64,000 nt of DNA from Agromyces ramosus (GCF_030817175.1 NZ_JAUSYY010000001.1:806001-870000); one strand, 5' to 3'. Positions 27,919 to 37,835 are shown, counted from the first letter of the stretch. Numbers and translations: made by a program. The notes: generated from the letters alone by a model not told the origin.

Positions 27919-29601
27919 TTACGACGCGGCTGCCCGCGACGTGGGGATCTCAGACGCGGCGGCTTGCGCCGCGTGCTTGGCTTCGGCCGCTCCCTCAGCG
28001 GCCAGGGCTGCCCGGGCGATCGCGCGTGCGTCGTCGGGGCGGTACCGCGCGAGGGAGGCGCGGACGTCTGCGAGTGCCGATGGCGACATCGACAGTGAGG
28101 TGGCGCCGAGGCCGACGAGCACGACCGCGAGCAGCGGGTCGGCGGCGGCCTCGCCGCAGATGCCGACGGGCTTGCCGAGCTCGGCTCCGGCACGGCCGAC
28201 GTCGGCCATGAGCTTGAGCACCGCCGGATGCCACGGGCTCTGCAGGTTCGCGACCGTGCCGAGCAACCGGTCGGCGGCCATCGTGTACTGGGTGAGGTCG
28301 TTCGTGCCGATCGAGGCGAAGTCGCAGGCGGCGAGCACGCGGTCGGCGATGAGGGCGGCGGCGGGGGTCTCCACCATCACCCCGGCGACCCTGATGCCGA
28401 GTTCCTTCGCGAGCTCCGTGAAGTACCTCGTCTCCTCGACGGTCGCGATCATGGGCGCCATGACCCACAGCTCGGCGTCGGTCGCGGCATCCGCTGCGGC
28501 GAGCGCGGTGAGCTGCTCACGGAGGATCACCTCGGAATGACGCAGGGCACGGATGCCGCGGAGCCCGAGTGCCGGGTTCTCCTCGGGCGCGTCGTTCAGG
28601 AACGACAGTGGCTTGTCGGCGCCCGCGTCGAGCACCCGGGCGACGACCTTCCGGCCGGCGAACGCGGCGAGGAGCCGGGTGTACTCGCGCTGCTGGTCGG
28701 TGACCGATGGCGCCCGATCGGCGTCGAGGAAGAGGAACTCGGTGCGGAAGAGCCCGACGCCCTCGGCGCCGAGCTTGATGGCCTCGGCTGCGCCGTCGGC
28801 TGAGCCGAGGTTCGCGAGCAGCGGCACTGGCGTGCCGTCGGCGAGCGCCCCGGGCGTGACCGGTGCGGTGTCGCGCGCCGCCCGCTCGGCGATCCGCGCC
28901 TTCGCGTCGGCGATCTCGTCGGTGCCGGGCGACGCGATCACGAGGTCGCGCTCCGCGTCGACGATGACGGTGTCGCCGTCGGCGAGGCCCGAGGCATCCG
29001 CTGCCCCGACGATCGCGACGATCGACTTCTCGCGGGCGAGGATCGCCGTGTGCGAGGTCGGCCCGCCGTCGACCGTGATGAGTCCGAGCACCTGGCCGAG
29101 GTCGAGCGTCGCGGTGTCGGCTGGCGCGAGGTCACGGGCCACGAGCACGAACGGATGGCCCGGGTTCGGCACGCCCGGTGCGGGCAGCTTCAGCAGGTGG
29201 GCGATGACGCGCTGGGAGATGTCGTCGAGGTCGGCAGCGCGCTCGCCCATGTACCCGCCCATGCCGGCGAGCAGGTCGCGATACGTTGCGAATGCCTCGA
29301 ACACGGCGCGCTCGGCGGTCTTGCCGGCTTCGACGCGCTTCGTGATCTCGTCGACGACGCTCGGGTCCTCCGCCATCATGGCCTGCGCCTCGAGCACGTC
29401 CTGGGCGGCCCCGCCCGCTGTTGCGCCGCGGCTCGCGAGCTCGGCGGCGACGACCGAGAGCGATGCCGTGGCGCGCTCGATCTCTCGGTCGGGCGAGAGG
29501 TGGCTCGGCCGGTCGACGGGTTCGGGCAGCCGCTCGGCCATCCTCACCACCGGTCCGACGGCGACGCCTTGCCCGATGCCAGTGCCCTTGATCTCCATCA
29601 C
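27919..29601 (-). CDS. ptsI: phosphoenolpyruvate-protein phosphotransferase, PTS enzyme I
   Basis: This 560-residue enzyme starts the sugar phosphotransferase chain, moving phosphate from PEP to HPr. The phospho-His motif [12 protein letters not shown] lies near residue 190. The PEP-binding barrel shows [39 protein letters not shown] and the catalytic Cys region [10 protein letters not shown]. It is followed by an Ala-rich tail. It lies in the mannitol operon between ptsH and mtlA, 22 bases before mtlA. Confidence 0.96.
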   Translation of the reverse strand: MMEIKGTGIGQGVAVGPVVRMAERLPEPVDRPSHLSPDREIERATASLSVVAAELASRGATAGGAAQDVLEAQAMMAEDPSVVDEITKRVEAGKTAERAVFEAFATYRDLLAGMGGYMGERAADLDDISQRVIAHLLKLPAPGVPNPGHPFVLVARDLAPADTATLDLGQVLGLITVDGGPTSHTAILAREKSIVAIVGAADASGLADGDTVIVDAERDLVIASPGTDEIADAKARIAERAARDTAPVTPGALADGTPVPLLANLGSADGAAEAIKLGAEGVGLFRTEFLFLDADRAPSVTDQQREYTRLLAAFAGRKVVARVLDAGADKPLSFLNDAPEENPALGLRGIRALRHSEVILREQLTALAAADAATDAELWVMAPMIATVEETRYFTELAKELGIRVAGVMVETPAAALIADRVLAACDFASIGTNDLTQYTMAADRLLGTVANLQSPWHPAVLKLMADVGRAGAELGKPVGICGEAAADPLLAVVLVGLGATSLSMSPSALADVRASLARYRPDDARAIARAALAAEGAAEAKHAAQAAASEIPTSRAAAS

Positions 29602-29643
29602 GCGACCTCCCTGTGCGTTGCGAAGGGAGACGGATGCCGCCGG

Positions 29644-29931
29644 CTACTCGTCGTGGTCGGTGCTGAGCAGCTCGATGAGCTGGTCGAGCACCGCTGCCTC
29701 GTCGGAGCTGCCGTCGCCGTCGCCGTCGCCGTCGACCACGATCGTGACCTCGTCGCCGTGATCGATCCCCTGCGAGATGACCGCGAGGATGCTCGCCGCG
29801 TTGACGGGAGCACCGCCCGACTTGCTGATCGTGACCTTGGCGCCCGAAGCGGCGACGGCCTGGGTGAAGAGCTTGGCAGGCCGTGCGTGCAGGCCGTGCG
29901 TCGAGCCGATTCGAACTGTGCGTTGCACCAT
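29644..29931 (-). CDS. ptsH: phosphocarrier protein HPr
   Basis: This 95-residue protein has the active His15 in GSTHGLHARPAKLF and the regulatory-type Ser47 region APVNAASILAVISQG. A Gly-Asp repeat at about 69-75 (VDGDGDGDGSS) is coded by a trinucleotide-pair repeat and adds acidic length to a loop near the C-terminus. It passes phosphate from EI to MtlF and the other EII components. It sits 42 bases before ptsI. Confidence 0.95.
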   Translation of the reverse strand: MVQRTVRIGSTHGLHARPAKLFTQAVAASGAKVTISKSGGAPVNAASILAVISQGIDHGDEVTIVVDGDGDGDGSSDEAAVLDQLIELLSTDHDE

Positions 29932-30022
29932 GATTCAGGTCTCCGTCGCTGGCGTCCGTTCCCTCGTTCACCATAGTCCGCGGCATCCCGGGTGGGTACC
30001 GTGGCGCGCGTCATGCGCGGGT

Positions 30023-30334
30023 TCATGATCCGGCCCCAGCGAACTCGAGGGCCAGGTCGAGGGCAGTTGCGCCGTCGGGCGCGGCGGCGGCGCTCTCGGG
30101 CAGGATCACGACGGGCACGGATGCCGCGTGGGCATGTTCGCGCACGAGACCGATGCGGTCGCCGAGGTGGGCGCCGACGAGCAGCACGTCGGCGCCGTCG
30201 AGCGAGTCGACCAGCCGGGACTCGCTCGTCGCCCTCGCCTCGACCGTCATGCCGCGCGCGGTGGCGGCCTGGCGGATGCGGTGGGCGATGAACGTGCTGG
30301 AGGCGCCGGCGCCGCACACGACGATGATGCGCAT
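30023..30334 (-). CDS. stand-alone PTS EIIB-like protein
   Basis: This 103-residue protein has the lactose/cellobiose-type EIIB start MRIIVVCGAGASSTFIAHRIR, with Cys7 as the likely phosphorylation site, and ADVLLVGAHLGDRIG in the middle. No matching EIIC is in the window. It is first in the leftward operon, 91 bases before ptsH and divergent from the PRD regulator. It may serve a permease elsewhere or act as a phosphorylation sensor for the regulator, whose own EIIB-like domain lacks the Cys. Confidence 0.8.
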   Translation of the reverse strand: MRIIVVCGAGASSTFIAHRIRQAATARGMTVEARATSESRLVDSLDGADVLLVGAHLGDRIGLVREHAHAASVPVVILPESAAAAPDGATALDLALEFAGAGS

Positions 30335-30556
30335 CTCCAAGCCTCCTCGCCCGGTGTCGCCCGGTCTCCGTCGATCGGCCACGGCGTGCGCCGCGATCGA
30401 GTCGATTCTCCGCTCGGCCGGTGCTGCCGTGCCACCAGATCGCCTTCCGCACCCCCGGAAAGTCCAGCCGATATGGCGCCGTGCGCCGCGCCCGGGTGGT
30501 TGACTGGCTGCACCGCCCGGCGCCGCGTGGCCCGGGCGCCGACCGTGGAGCGCTGC

Positions 30557-32449
30557 GTGGCCGAGAACTGGGAGCGACTCGTCGAGGTGCTTGCCGACGA
30601 GCAGGAGTGGACGACCGCCGGTGCGCTGGCCGACCGGCTCGGCGTCACGGCCCGCACCATTCGCTCCTATGTCGCTCGTGCGAACACCGACGTGACGCTC
30701 GTCGCCTCGGGGCCGGCCGGATACCGGCTCGACCGTGGGGTCTGGGCCGCTCACGGCGTGCCGAGCGGGCGCGACGCCTCCCCCGCTGCGCGCGCGGCGC
30801 GGCTCATCCGTTCACTCGTCGATGCCGACGAGGGCCTCGACGTGCACGAGAGCGCCGCCGCCCTGTTCGTGAGCGAGTCGACCATCGAGGCGGATCTCGG
30901 GCGCATTCGCGCGCGCCTCGACGGAACGGGCCTCTCGCTTGCACGACGCGGCTCGCTCGTCGAGCTGATCGGTCCCGAATCCGCGAGGCGACGCCTGCTC
31001 GGCGCCCTGTTCCGTGAGGAGTCCGCGCGCGGCATGGCCACGCTCGACGAGCTCAGGGCGGCCTTCCCCGCGTTGCCGTCGTTCCGCGATGCCCTCGTGT
31101 CGAGACTCTCCGACGCGGGCTACGCGCCGAACGAGTTCGCGCTCAACGACGTGCTGCTGCACCTCGTGATCGCCCTCGACCGCCTCGCGCACGATCACCC
31201 GCTCGACGATGCCGAGCTGTCCGAGGCGTCACTCGGGCCTGCCGACCCGGGCGACCTCACCGAGCTGCTCGACGGGCTCGTCCGCGAGCAGTTCGGCCGG
31301 AGCCTCGGCCGGGCCGAGCTCGTGCACCTCGCGCGGCTCCTCGGCACGCGTGCCGCCACTCGCTCGGCTTCGACGGATGCCGCAGGGCCGGCGACGTCCG
31401 AGCGTGCCGAGCTCGTTCGCACGATCGTCGCGCGGGCCGCGGCCGAGTACCTCGTCGAGCTCGACGACGACGACTTCATCGAGCGGCTCGCCCTTCACGT
31501 CGACAACCTCGTGGCGCGAGCGGGCGAGGAGCGCTATGCGCGCAACCCGCTCACCGCCACGATCAAGTCGGCATACCCGCTCATCTACGACCTCGCCGTC
31601 TATATCGCGAATGAGCTGCAGCATTCCGAGCGCATCCTCGTGAACGACGACGAGATCGCGTACATCGCCATGCACGTGGGCGCTCACCTCGATCGTCGGC
31701 GCGCGGCATCCGAGCGCGTGCGCGTCGCCGTCGTGGCCCCGGCGTACCACGACGTGCACACGGCGCTCGCCGAGCGCATCAGCACGGTGTTCGGCGCGGA
31801 GGTCGACCTCGTGGCGCTCGTCGACCACGTCGACGTGGCGTGGTCTTCGCTGCCGGCCGAGCTCGTCATCTCGGTGATCCCGCCGACCGCGCCCGTCGAG
31901 CACCTCGTGCGCGTGGCCCCGTTCCCGACCGACGATGACCTCGACCGGGTGCGCGTCGAGCTGGCCCGCATCCGGCGGGCACGGCGTAGGGCCCGCCTCG
32001 CGGCGGCGCTCTCGCAGTACATCGCACCGGAACTGTTCATCCGGGGGCTCCGCGGTCTCGACCGCGAGCAGGCCATCCGGCTCCTCGGTGAGCGGATGAT
32101 CGCGCAAGGCGTGATCGACGAGGCGTACGTCGAGGGTGCGATCGAACGTGAGCGGCTCTCGTCGACCGCCTTCACCGAGCATCTCGCCGTGCCGCACGCG
32201 ATGACGATGTCGGCCCGCCGCACCGCGATCGCCATCGCGATCGACGAGCACCCGATCGACTGGGACGGCGCACGTGTGAACGTCGTCGCGCTCATCGCCT
32301 TCTCCGAAGAGGGACGCGCGGAGTTCCAGGACGTGTTCGACCAGTTCGTCGAGGCGTTCTCCGAGCGCGAGAACGTGCAGCGGCTCGTGAGAGGTGCGAC
32401 CGACTATCCGGGCCTGCTCGCCGAGCTCGCGCGGCTCATGGAGCCGTGA
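30557..32449 (+). CDS. mtlR: PRD-domain transcriptional activator, MtlR/BglG type
   Basis: This 630-residue regulator begins with helix-turn-helix DNA-binding segments (about 1-120; WTTAGALADRLGVTARTIRSYV). It continues with two PTS-regulation domains with conserved His (about 180-400; NPLTATIKSAYPLIYDLAVYIA and IAYIAMHVGAHL). An EIIB-like domain without an evident Cys follows (about 400-485), then a C-terminal EIIA domain with His547 in HLAVPHAM. Phosphorylation by HPr and EII proteins would set its activity. The GTG at 30557 has GGAG 7 bases upstream; the open frame extends further but is not conserved. It is divergent from the mannitol/PTS operon it probably activates. Confidence 0.88.
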   Translation: MAENWERLVEVLADEQEWTTAGALADRLGVTARTIRSYVARANTDVTLVASGPAGYRLDRGVWAAHGVPSGRDASPAARAARLIRSLVDADEGLDVHESAAALFVSESTIEADLGRIRARLDGTGLSLARRGSLVELIGPESARRRLLGALFREESARGMATLDELRAAFPALPSFRDALVSRLSDAGYAPNEFALNDVLLHLVIALDRLAHDHPLDDAELSEASLGPADPGDLTELLDGLVREQFGRSLGRAELVHLARLLGTRAATRSASTDAAGPATSERAELVRTIVARAAAEYLVELDDDDFIERLALHVDNLVARAGEERYARNPLTATIKSAYPLIYDLAVYIANELQHSERILVNDDEIAYIAMHVGAHLDRRRAASERVRVAVVAPAYHDVHTALAERISTVFGAEVDLVALVDHVDVAWSSLPAELVISVIPPTAPVEHLVRVAPFPTDDDLDRVRVELARIRRARRRARLAAALSQYIAPELFIRGLRGLDREQAIRLLGERMIAQGVIDEAYVEGAIERERLSSTAFTEHLAVPHAMTMSARRTAIAIAIDEHPIDWDGARVNVVALIAFSEEGRAEFQDVFDQFVEAFSERENVQRLVRGATDYPGLLAELARLMEP

Positions 32450-32464
32450 GCGCAGCCGTACGGC

Positions 32465-33316
32465 TCAGCGGATCGGCACGGGGACGATGCCGTGCGGCGC
32501 GAGGCCTGCGGCTCCCCCGTCTTCGGCGGTCAGCACCCAGATGCCGCCGGCGTGCACGGCGACGCTGTGCTCCCAGTGCGCGGCGTCGGCGCCATCCGAG
32601 GTCGTGACGGTCCAGTCGTCGTCGCGCACGAACGTATCGATGGACCCGGCGACGATCATCGGCTCGATCGCGACGACGAGGCCGGGCTTGACCGCCAGGC
32701 CCTTGCGATCGACCCGGTAGTTGAAGACGGGCGGCTCCTCGTGCATGGTGCGGCCGATGCCGTGGCCGACGTATTCGGTGAGGATGCCGTACTGGTTGCC
32801 ATGGCCGTTCGCATCCGCGCGCTGGGAAACGACGAAGTCCTCGATCGCCGCGCCGACCTCGTTGAGGTGGGTGGCGCGCGCGAGCGCCGCGATGCCATGC
32901 CAGAGCGCCTGCTCGGTGACCGTGGCGAGCACCTGGCGTGCGGCCACGACATCGGGCCGCGCGGTATCGGGAAGCACGACCGTGAACGCCGCGTCGCCGT
33001 TCCAGCCTCCGACCTCTGCGCCCCCGTCGACCGAGACGATGTCGCCGGCGCGGAACGGGCGGTCGCTCGGGATGCCGTGCACCACGTCATCGTCGACCGA
33101 GACGCACAGCGTGTGCCGGTATCCCGGCACGAGCTGGAAGTTCGACCAGCCGCCGTGCTCGCCGATCACTCGCTCGGCTGCCGCGTCGAGCTCGAGCGGG
33201 GTCGCGCCCACGACGAGAAGTCGACGCGCCTCGGCCAGGGCCGCGGCGGTCGCGCGCCCCGCGACGGCCATCGAGCGAAGTTCAGCAGGCGACTTGTAGA
33301 CGGAGCGTCGGAACAC
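32465..33316 (-). CDS. map: type I methionine aminopeptidase
   Basis: This 283-residue enzyme removes N-terminal Met. The metal ligands are in IVSVDGGAEVGGWNGDAAFTV (Asp, Asp), VGHGIGRTMHEEP (His), VVAIEPM (Glu) and WEHSVAV (Glu). The N-terminal segment YKSPAELRSMAVAGRATAAAL is typical. It is last in the secY-adk-map group, 8 bases after adk, and convergent with mtlR. infA, often next, lies 8 kb away beyond the mannitol locus. Confidence 0.96.
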   Translation of the reverse strand: MFRRSVYKSPAELRSMAVAGRATAAALAEARRLLVVGATPLELDAAAERVIGEHGGWSNFQLVPGYRHTLCVSVDDDVVHGIPSDRPFRAGDIVSVDGGAEVGGWNGDAAFTVVLPDTARPDVVAARQVLATVTEQALWHGIAALARATHLNEVGAAIEDFVVSQRADANGHGNQYGILTEYVGHGIGRTMHEEPPVFNYRVDRKGLAVKPGLVVAIEPMIVAGSIDTFVRDDDWTVTTSDGADAAHWEHSVAVHAGGIWVLTAEDGGAAGLAPHGIVPVPIR

Positions 33317-33324
33317 GAGTGGGG

Positions 33325-33951
33325 TCAGGCCGTCGCAGCGGCGTCGGCTGCGGGCTGGAACCCGCGCTCGGCGAGGTTCGCGAAGATGCGCGACGTGACC
33401 TCGTCGAGCGAGCCGACTCCGTCGATCTCGGCGACCACGCCGCGGTCGCGGTAGATGCCGAGGATCGGGGCGGTCTCGCGCTCGTAGATCGCGAGACGGT
33501 TGGCGATGACCTCTTCGGTGTCATCGGTGCGTCCCTGCTCGATCGCCCGCTGGTGGAGCCGGCGGATGCTCTCTTCGCGCGGGACGACGAGCTCGATGAC
33601 CACGTCGAGCGCCTCGCCGCGTGAGCGGAGGAACTCGTCGAGGTCGTCGAGCTGGCCCTGATTGCGGGGATACCCGTCGAGCAGGAACCCGGTCGAGGCA
33701 TCCGGCTGTGACAACCGGTCGCGCACGAGTTCGCTCGTCAGCTCGTCGGGCACGAGGTCGCCGGCCTCGACGATCGACTTGACCCGCTCGCCGAGCTCGG
33801 TGCCGCCCGAGATGTTCGCGCGGAACACGTCGCCCGTCGACACCGAGGGGATCCCGAAGGCTTCCGCGACGAGCACGCCCTGCGTTCCCTTGCCGGAGCC
33901 TTGGGGTCCGACGATGAGGAAACGGGCGGAACCAGTGGCGGAAGCCGTCAT
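33325..33951 (-). CDS. adk: adenylate kinase
   Basis: This 208-residue enzyme interconverts ATP, AMP and ADP. The P-loop FLIVGPQGSGKGTQ is at about 11-24. The AMP-binding STGDVFRANI and LLDGYPRNQGQ follow. The lid is of the short type, with no zinc Cys. The common DGFPR motif here reads DGYPR. The ATG at 33951 overlaps the secY stop by 4 bases. The last residues are Ala-rich. Confidence 0.95.
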   Translation of the reverse strand: MTASATGSARFLIVGPQGSGKGTQGVLVAEAFGIPSVSTGDVFRANISGGTELGERVKSIVEAGDLVPDELTSELVRDRLSQPDASTGFLLDGYPRNQGQLDDLDEFLRSRGEALDVVIELVVPREESIRRLHQRAIEQGRTDDTEEVIANRLAIYERETAPILGIYRDRGVVAEIDGVGSLDEVTSRIFANLAERGFQPAADAAATA

Positions 33952-35270
33952 CGGAGGAGTCCTTCGTAGTGCCGCTGCTGCAGCTGGGCGTCGATCTGCT
34001 TCACCGTCTCGAGGCCGACGCCGACGATGATGAGGATCGAGGCGCCGCCGAACGGGAAGTTCGCATTCGCACCGACGAGCGCCAGGGCGATGAGCGGGAT
34101 GAGCGCGATGAGGCCGAGGTAGATCGAGCCCGGCAGCGTCACACGGGTGAGCACGTAGTCGAGGTACTCGGCAGTCGGACGACCGGCACGGATGCCGGGA
34201 ATGAATCCGCCGTACTTCTTCATGTTCTCGGAGACCTCGTCGGGGTTGAACGTGATCGCCACGTAGAAGTACGTGAACCCGACGATGAGCATGAAGTACA
34301 GCAGCATGTAGAGCGGGTGATCGCCCTGCGTGAGGTAGTTCGTGATCCAGATGACCCACGGCTGTGCCTCTTCGCCCTGCGGCGGCTGGTTGAACTGCGC
34401 GATGAGCGCGGGCAGGTACAGGAGCGACGAGGCGAAGATGACGGGCACGACGCCGGCCATGTTGACCTTGATCGGGATGTACGTGTTGTTGCCGCCGTAC
34501 GTGCGACGTCCGACCATTCGTTTCGCATACTGCACCGGGATGCGGCGCTGGGACTGCTCGACGAAGACGACGGCGACCACGATCAGGAGTCCGATCGCGA
34601 GCACCAGGGCGAAGATGTCCCAGCCGCGGGCGATGCCGATCGCCCAGAGCGAGCCGGGGAAGGTCGCAGCGATCGAGGTGAAGATGAGGAGCGACATGCC
34701 GTTGCCGATGCCGCGCTCGGTGATGAGCTCGCCCATCCACATGATGAGGCCCGTGCCCGCGGTCATCGTGATGACCATGAGCAGGATCGCGTACCAGGCG
34801 TCATTCGTGATGAGCTGCGAGCACTCGGGGGCACTCGACGGGAACAGCGCGCCCGACCGTGCCACCGTGATGAGGGTGGTGGACTGCAGCACGCCCAGCG
34901 CGATCGTGAGGTAGCGCGTGTACTGCGTGAGGCGCCCCTGGCCGGACTGGCCCTCCTTGTAGAGGGTCTCGAAGTGCGGGATCACGACGCGCAGCAGCTG
35001 CACGATGATCGACGCGGTGATGTACGGCATGATGCCGAGCGCGAAGATCGACAGCTGCAGCAGCGCGCCGCCCGAGAACAGGTTGACCAGGTCGTAGAGG
35101 CCCGACGCCCCTGCCTGGTTGGCGGCGAGACACGCCTGCACGTTGCCGAAGTCGACGAACGGCGCCGGAATGAAGGAGCCCAGTCGGAACAGGGCAACGA
35201 TGCCCAGCGTGAAGCCCAGCTTGCGGCGAAGATCCGGCGTGCGGAAGATCCGCCCGATGGCGTTGAACAC
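33948..35270 (-). CDS. secY: preprotein translocase subunit SecY
   Basis: This is a 440-residue membrane protein with ten hydrophobic segments. SecY signatures are GSFIPAPFVDFG, the plug region LQLSIFALGIMPYITASIIVQLL and YTRYLTIALGVLQS. The cytoplasmic ribosome-binding loop includes RRIPVQYAKRMVGRR, and KYGGFIPGIRAGRPTAEYLD is typical. It forms the Sec protein channel. It follows rplO by 114 bases containing an inverted repeat. Confidence 0.97.
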   Translation of the reverse strand: MFNAIGRIFRTPDLRRKLGFTLGIVALFRLGSFIPAPFVDFGNVQACLAANQAGASGLYDLVNLFSGGALLQLSIFALGIMPYITASIIVQLLRVVIPHFETLYKEGQSGQGRLTQYTRYLTIALGVLQSTTLITVARSGALFPSSAPECSQLITNDAWYAILLMVITMTAGTGLIMWMGELITERGIGNGMSLLIFTSIAATFPGSLWAIGIARGWDIFALVLAIGLLIVVAVVFVEQSQRRIPVQYAKRMVGRRTYGGNNTYIPIKVNMAGVVPVIFASSLLYLPALIAQFNQPPQGEEAQPWVIWITNYLTQGDHPLYMLLYFMLIVGFTYFYVAITFNPDEVSENMKKYGGFIPGIRAGRPTAEYLDYVLTRVTLPGSIYLGLIALIPLIALALVGANANFPFGGASILIIVGVGLETVKQIDAQLQQRHYEGLLR

Positions 35271-35314
35271 TCGTCCTCCTGTAGCTCCGTCGTGGAGTCA
35301 GTCGATATGCGGCT

Positions 35315-35364
35315 CGAGCCTGTCGAGACCCCCGTGAATCATACGCGAGGTCCCGACAGGCTCG
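35315..35364. repeat. imperfect inverted repeat between rplO and secY (REP-like)
   Basis: Arms CGAGCCTGTCGAGACC (35315-35330) and GGTCCCGACAGGCTCG (35349-35364), 15 of 16 paired, with an 18-base loop. It shares the 13-mer TCGAGCCTGTCGA with a second inverted repeat at 45132-45190. It may act as a partial terminator. Confidence 0.65.
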
Positions 35365-35384
35365 GAATCGATCGTGCTGCGGCG

Positions 35385-36050
35385 TTAGTTGACCGAGCCG
35401 CCGGCGGCGACGATCTTCTGCTCTGCCGAGCCGGAGACCTTGTCGACCGCGACGTTCAGCTTCACCTGGATGTCGCCGTTGCCGAGCACCTTGACGCGCT
35501 CGTTCTTGCGCACGGCGCCCTTCTCGACGAGGTCGGCGACGGTGACGTCGCCGCCCTTCGGGTAGAGCTCCGCAAGCTTCTCGAGGTTGACCACCTGGTA
35601 CTCGACGCGGAACGGGTTCTTGAACCCGCGCAGCTTCGGCGCACGCATGTGGTACGGCAGCTGCCCGCCCTCGAAGCCGGGGCGGATGTTGCCGCGGGCC
35701 TTCGAGCCCTTGGTGCCACGGCCGGCGGTCTTGCCCTTAGAACCCTCACCGCGGCCGACGCGGGTCTTGTCCTTCTTGGAACCCGGGGCGGGGCGCAGGT
35801 GGTGCACCTTCAGCACGGGCTCGCGCTTGGCGTCCGCCGCGTCCTTCTTGGCGGCGGGCTTCTTGGCGGCGGCCTTCGCCGGCGCCTTGTCAGCCTTCGC
35901 GGCGGGGGCCTTCTCCGCGGAGGCCTTCTCGGCCTTCGCGGCGGCGGCCTTGGCCGGTGCCTTCTTCTCAGCAGCGGGCTTTGCCGCGGCCTTCTTCGCC
36001 GGAGCCTTCTTGGGGGCTTCGGCGGCGACGTCGTTCTTGTCGTCAGCCAT
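35385..36050 (-). CDS. rplO: 50S ribosomal protein L15 with long Lys/Ala-rich N-terminal extension
   Basis: This is 221 residues, against about 145-155 for most L15. The core starts near residue 77 ([23 protein letters not shown]) and shows [14 protein letters not shown] and [19 protein letters not shown]. Residues 1-75 are nearly only Ala, Lys, Pro, Glu and Asp in [13 protein letters not shown] repeats, resembling histone H1 tails. No better internal start is evident before the core, and the ATG follows the rpmD stop immediately, so the extension is probably translated. Confidence 0.95.
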   Translation of the reverse strand: MADDKNDVAAEAPKKAPAKKAAAKPAAEKKAPAKAAAAKAEKASAEKAPAAKADKAPAKAAAKKPAAKKDAADAKREPVLKVHHLRPAPGSKKDKTRVGRGEGSKGKTAGRGTKGSKARGNIRPGFEGGQLPYHMRAPKLRGFKNPFRVEYQVVNLEKLAELYPKGGDVTVADLVEKGAVRKNERVKVLGNGDIQVKLNVAVDKVSGSAEQKIVAAGGSVN

Positions 36051-36235
36051 TAGTCAATCTCCTCAACCTTCACGAGGTGGGCGACGGTGTTCACGTAGCC
36101 GCGGTTCTGCGGGGTGTCCTCGCGAACGACCGACTGGCCGATTCGCTTGAGCCCGAGGCTGCGGAGCGTGTCGCGCTGGTACTGCTTCTCGCTCACCTTG
36201 GACTTGATCTGGGTCACCTTGAGCTGCTTGGCCAT
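36050..36235 (-). CDS. rpmD: 50S ribosomal protein L30
   Basis: This 61-residue protein has the L30 pattern [39 protein letters not shown] and the C-terminal [11 protein letters not shown]. Start and stop share bases with rpsE (TGATG) and rplO, so translation is coupled on both sides. Confidence 0.97.
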   Translation of the reverse strand: MAKQLKVTQIKSKVSEKQYQRDTLRSLGLKRIGQSVVREDTPQNRGYVNTVAHLVKVEEID

Positions 36236-36936
36236 CAGGCACCTGCCTTCGCTGCTGCGGCAGCCTCGGCTGCCTGGGCCTCGGCACGCAACAGGCGCGC
36301 CGGGGCGACCTGGTCGTAGTCGAGACCACGGCGGGCGGCGACCGCACGCGGCTCTTCGAGCTGCGTGAGGGCTGCGACCGTGGCGTGCACGATGTTGATG
36401 GTGTTCGACGAGCCGAGCGACTTGCTCAGGACGTCGTGGATGCCGGCGCACTCGAGCACCGCACGCACCGGACCACCGGCGATAACACCGGTACCGGGCG
36501 ATGCCGGACGCAGCAGGACGACGCCTGCAGCGGCCTCACCCTGGACGGGGTGCGGGATGGTCGCTCCGACGCGGGGGACGCGGAAGAAGTTCTTCTTCGC
36601 CTCCTCGACGCCCTTCGAGATCGCCGTGGGGACCTCGCGCGCCTTGCCGTAGCCGACGCCGACGAGTCCGTTGCCATCGCCCACGACGACGAGCGCCGTG
36701 AAGCTGAAGCGGCGACCGCCCTTGACGACCTTCGACACGCGGTTGATGGTCACGACGCGCTCGAGGAACTGGCTCTTCTCGGCGTCACGGCCACCGCGGT
36801 CACGGCCACCCTGGTTGCGGTCACGACCGCCGCCGCGGCGAGCTTCACGCTCGTTGCGGGCCGGCTCTGAAGCGGCTGCCGTCTCGACGGGTGCCTCTGC
36901 AGTCACCTCGGTCTCCTTCGTAGTGTTCTCACTCAC
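36235..36936 (-). CDS. rpsE: 30S ribosomal protein S5
   Basis: This is 233 residues. A non-conserved lead of about 50 residues contains Arg-Gly-Gly-type repeats ([20 protein letters not shown]). The core then starts [32 protein letters not shown], followed by the S5 domain 2 stretch [23 protein letters not shown]. It helps translational accuracy and mRNA unwinding. It overlaps rplR by 4 bases. Confidence 0.97.
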   Translation of the reverse strand: MSENTTKETEVTAEAPVETAAASEPARNEREARRGGGRDRNQGGRDRGGRDAEKSQFLERVVTINRVSKVVKGGRRFSFTALVVVGDGNGLVGVGYGKAREVPTAISKGVEEAKKNFFRVPRVGATIPHPVQGEAAAGVVLLRPASPGTGVIAGGPVRAVLECAGIHDVLSKSLGSSNTINIVHATVAALTQLEEPRAVAARRGLDYDQVAPARLLRAEAQAAEAAAAAKAGA

Positions 36937-37292
36937 AGGTTGAGCCCTGCCTCTCGCGCTCCATCGGCGATCGCTGCGACGCGACCGGCGTACTTGTTGC
37001 CGCCGCGATCGAAGACGACCGACTCGACGCCGGCCTGCTTCGCGCGCTCTGCGACGAGCTCGCCGACCTTCTTGGCCTTGGCGGTCTTGTCACCGTCGAA
37101 GGCACGGAGGTCGGCCTCCATCGTGGACGCCGATGCCAGCGTGCGGCCGGCGGCGTCGTCGACGACCTGCACGAACACGTGCCGTGCCGAACGGGTGACA
37201 ACGAGGCGCGGACGCAGCTCGGTGCCGACGACCTTCTTGCGAAGGCGGGTGTGGCGGCGCGAACGCGCAGCCGTCTTGGTCTTCACAGCCAT
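36933..37292 (-). CDS. rplR: 50S ribosomal protein L18
   Basis: This 119-residue protein has [34 protein letters not shown] near the start and ends [28 protein letters not shown]. It binds 5S rRNA. It follows rplF by 2 bases. Confidence 0.97.
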   Translation of the reverse strand: MAVKTKTAARSRRHTRLRKKVVGTELRPRLVVTRSARHVFVQVVDDAAGRTLASASTMEADLRAFDGDKTAKAKKVGELVAERAKQAGVESVVFDRGGNKYAGRVAAIADGAREAGLNL

Positions 37293-37294
37293 GA

Positions 37295-37831
37295 TTACTT
37301 ACCTGACTTTCCGGCCTTGCGACGCACGACCTCGCCGGCGTAGCGGATGCCCTTGCCCTTGTAGGGCTCCGGCTTCTTGATCTTGCGGATGTTCGCGGCG
37401 GTCTCGCCGACGGCCTGCTTGTCGATGCCGGCGACGGTGATCTTGTTGTTGCCCTCGACGGTCAGCGTGATGCCGGCAGGGGGCTCGACCACGACGGGGT
37501 GCGAGAAGCCGAGCGCGAGCTCGAGCGACGAGCCCTTCTGGGCGACGCGGTAACCCGTGCCGACGATCTCGAGAGCCTTGGAGTAGCCCTGCGTCACGCC
37601 GATGATCTGGTTGGCGATGAGGGTACGCGTCAGGCCGTGCAGCGAACGCGAGTTGCGCTCGTCGTCGGGCCGGGTGACGAGCACCTGGTTCTCTTCGAGC
37701 TTGACCTCGATCGGAGCCGCGACGGTGAGCGCGAGCTCACCCTTCGGGCCCTTCACTGAGACGGCCTGGCCGTCGATCTTGACGTCGACGCCCGTGGGGA
37801 TGTCGATGGGAAGTCGTCCGATTCGTGACAT
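37295..37831 (-). CDS. rplF: 50S ribosomal protein L6
   Basis: This 178-residue protein begins [19 protein letters not shown]. The second half has the L6 signature [27 protein letters not shown] at the C-terminus. The ATG at 37831 is the family start; longer open frame upstream is antisense-like. It lies near the factor-binding site of the ribosome, 4 bases after rpsH. Confidence 0.97.
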   Translation of the reverse strand: MSRIGRLPIDIPTGVDVKIDGQAVSVKGPKGELALTVAAPIEVKLEENQVLVTRPDDERNSRSLHGLTRTLIANQIIGVTQGYSKALEIVGTGYRVAQKGSSLELALGFSHPVVVEPPAGITLTVEGNNKITVAGIDKQAVGETAANIRKIKKPEPYKGKGIRYAGEVVRRKAGKSGK

Positions 37832-37835
37832 GGAA

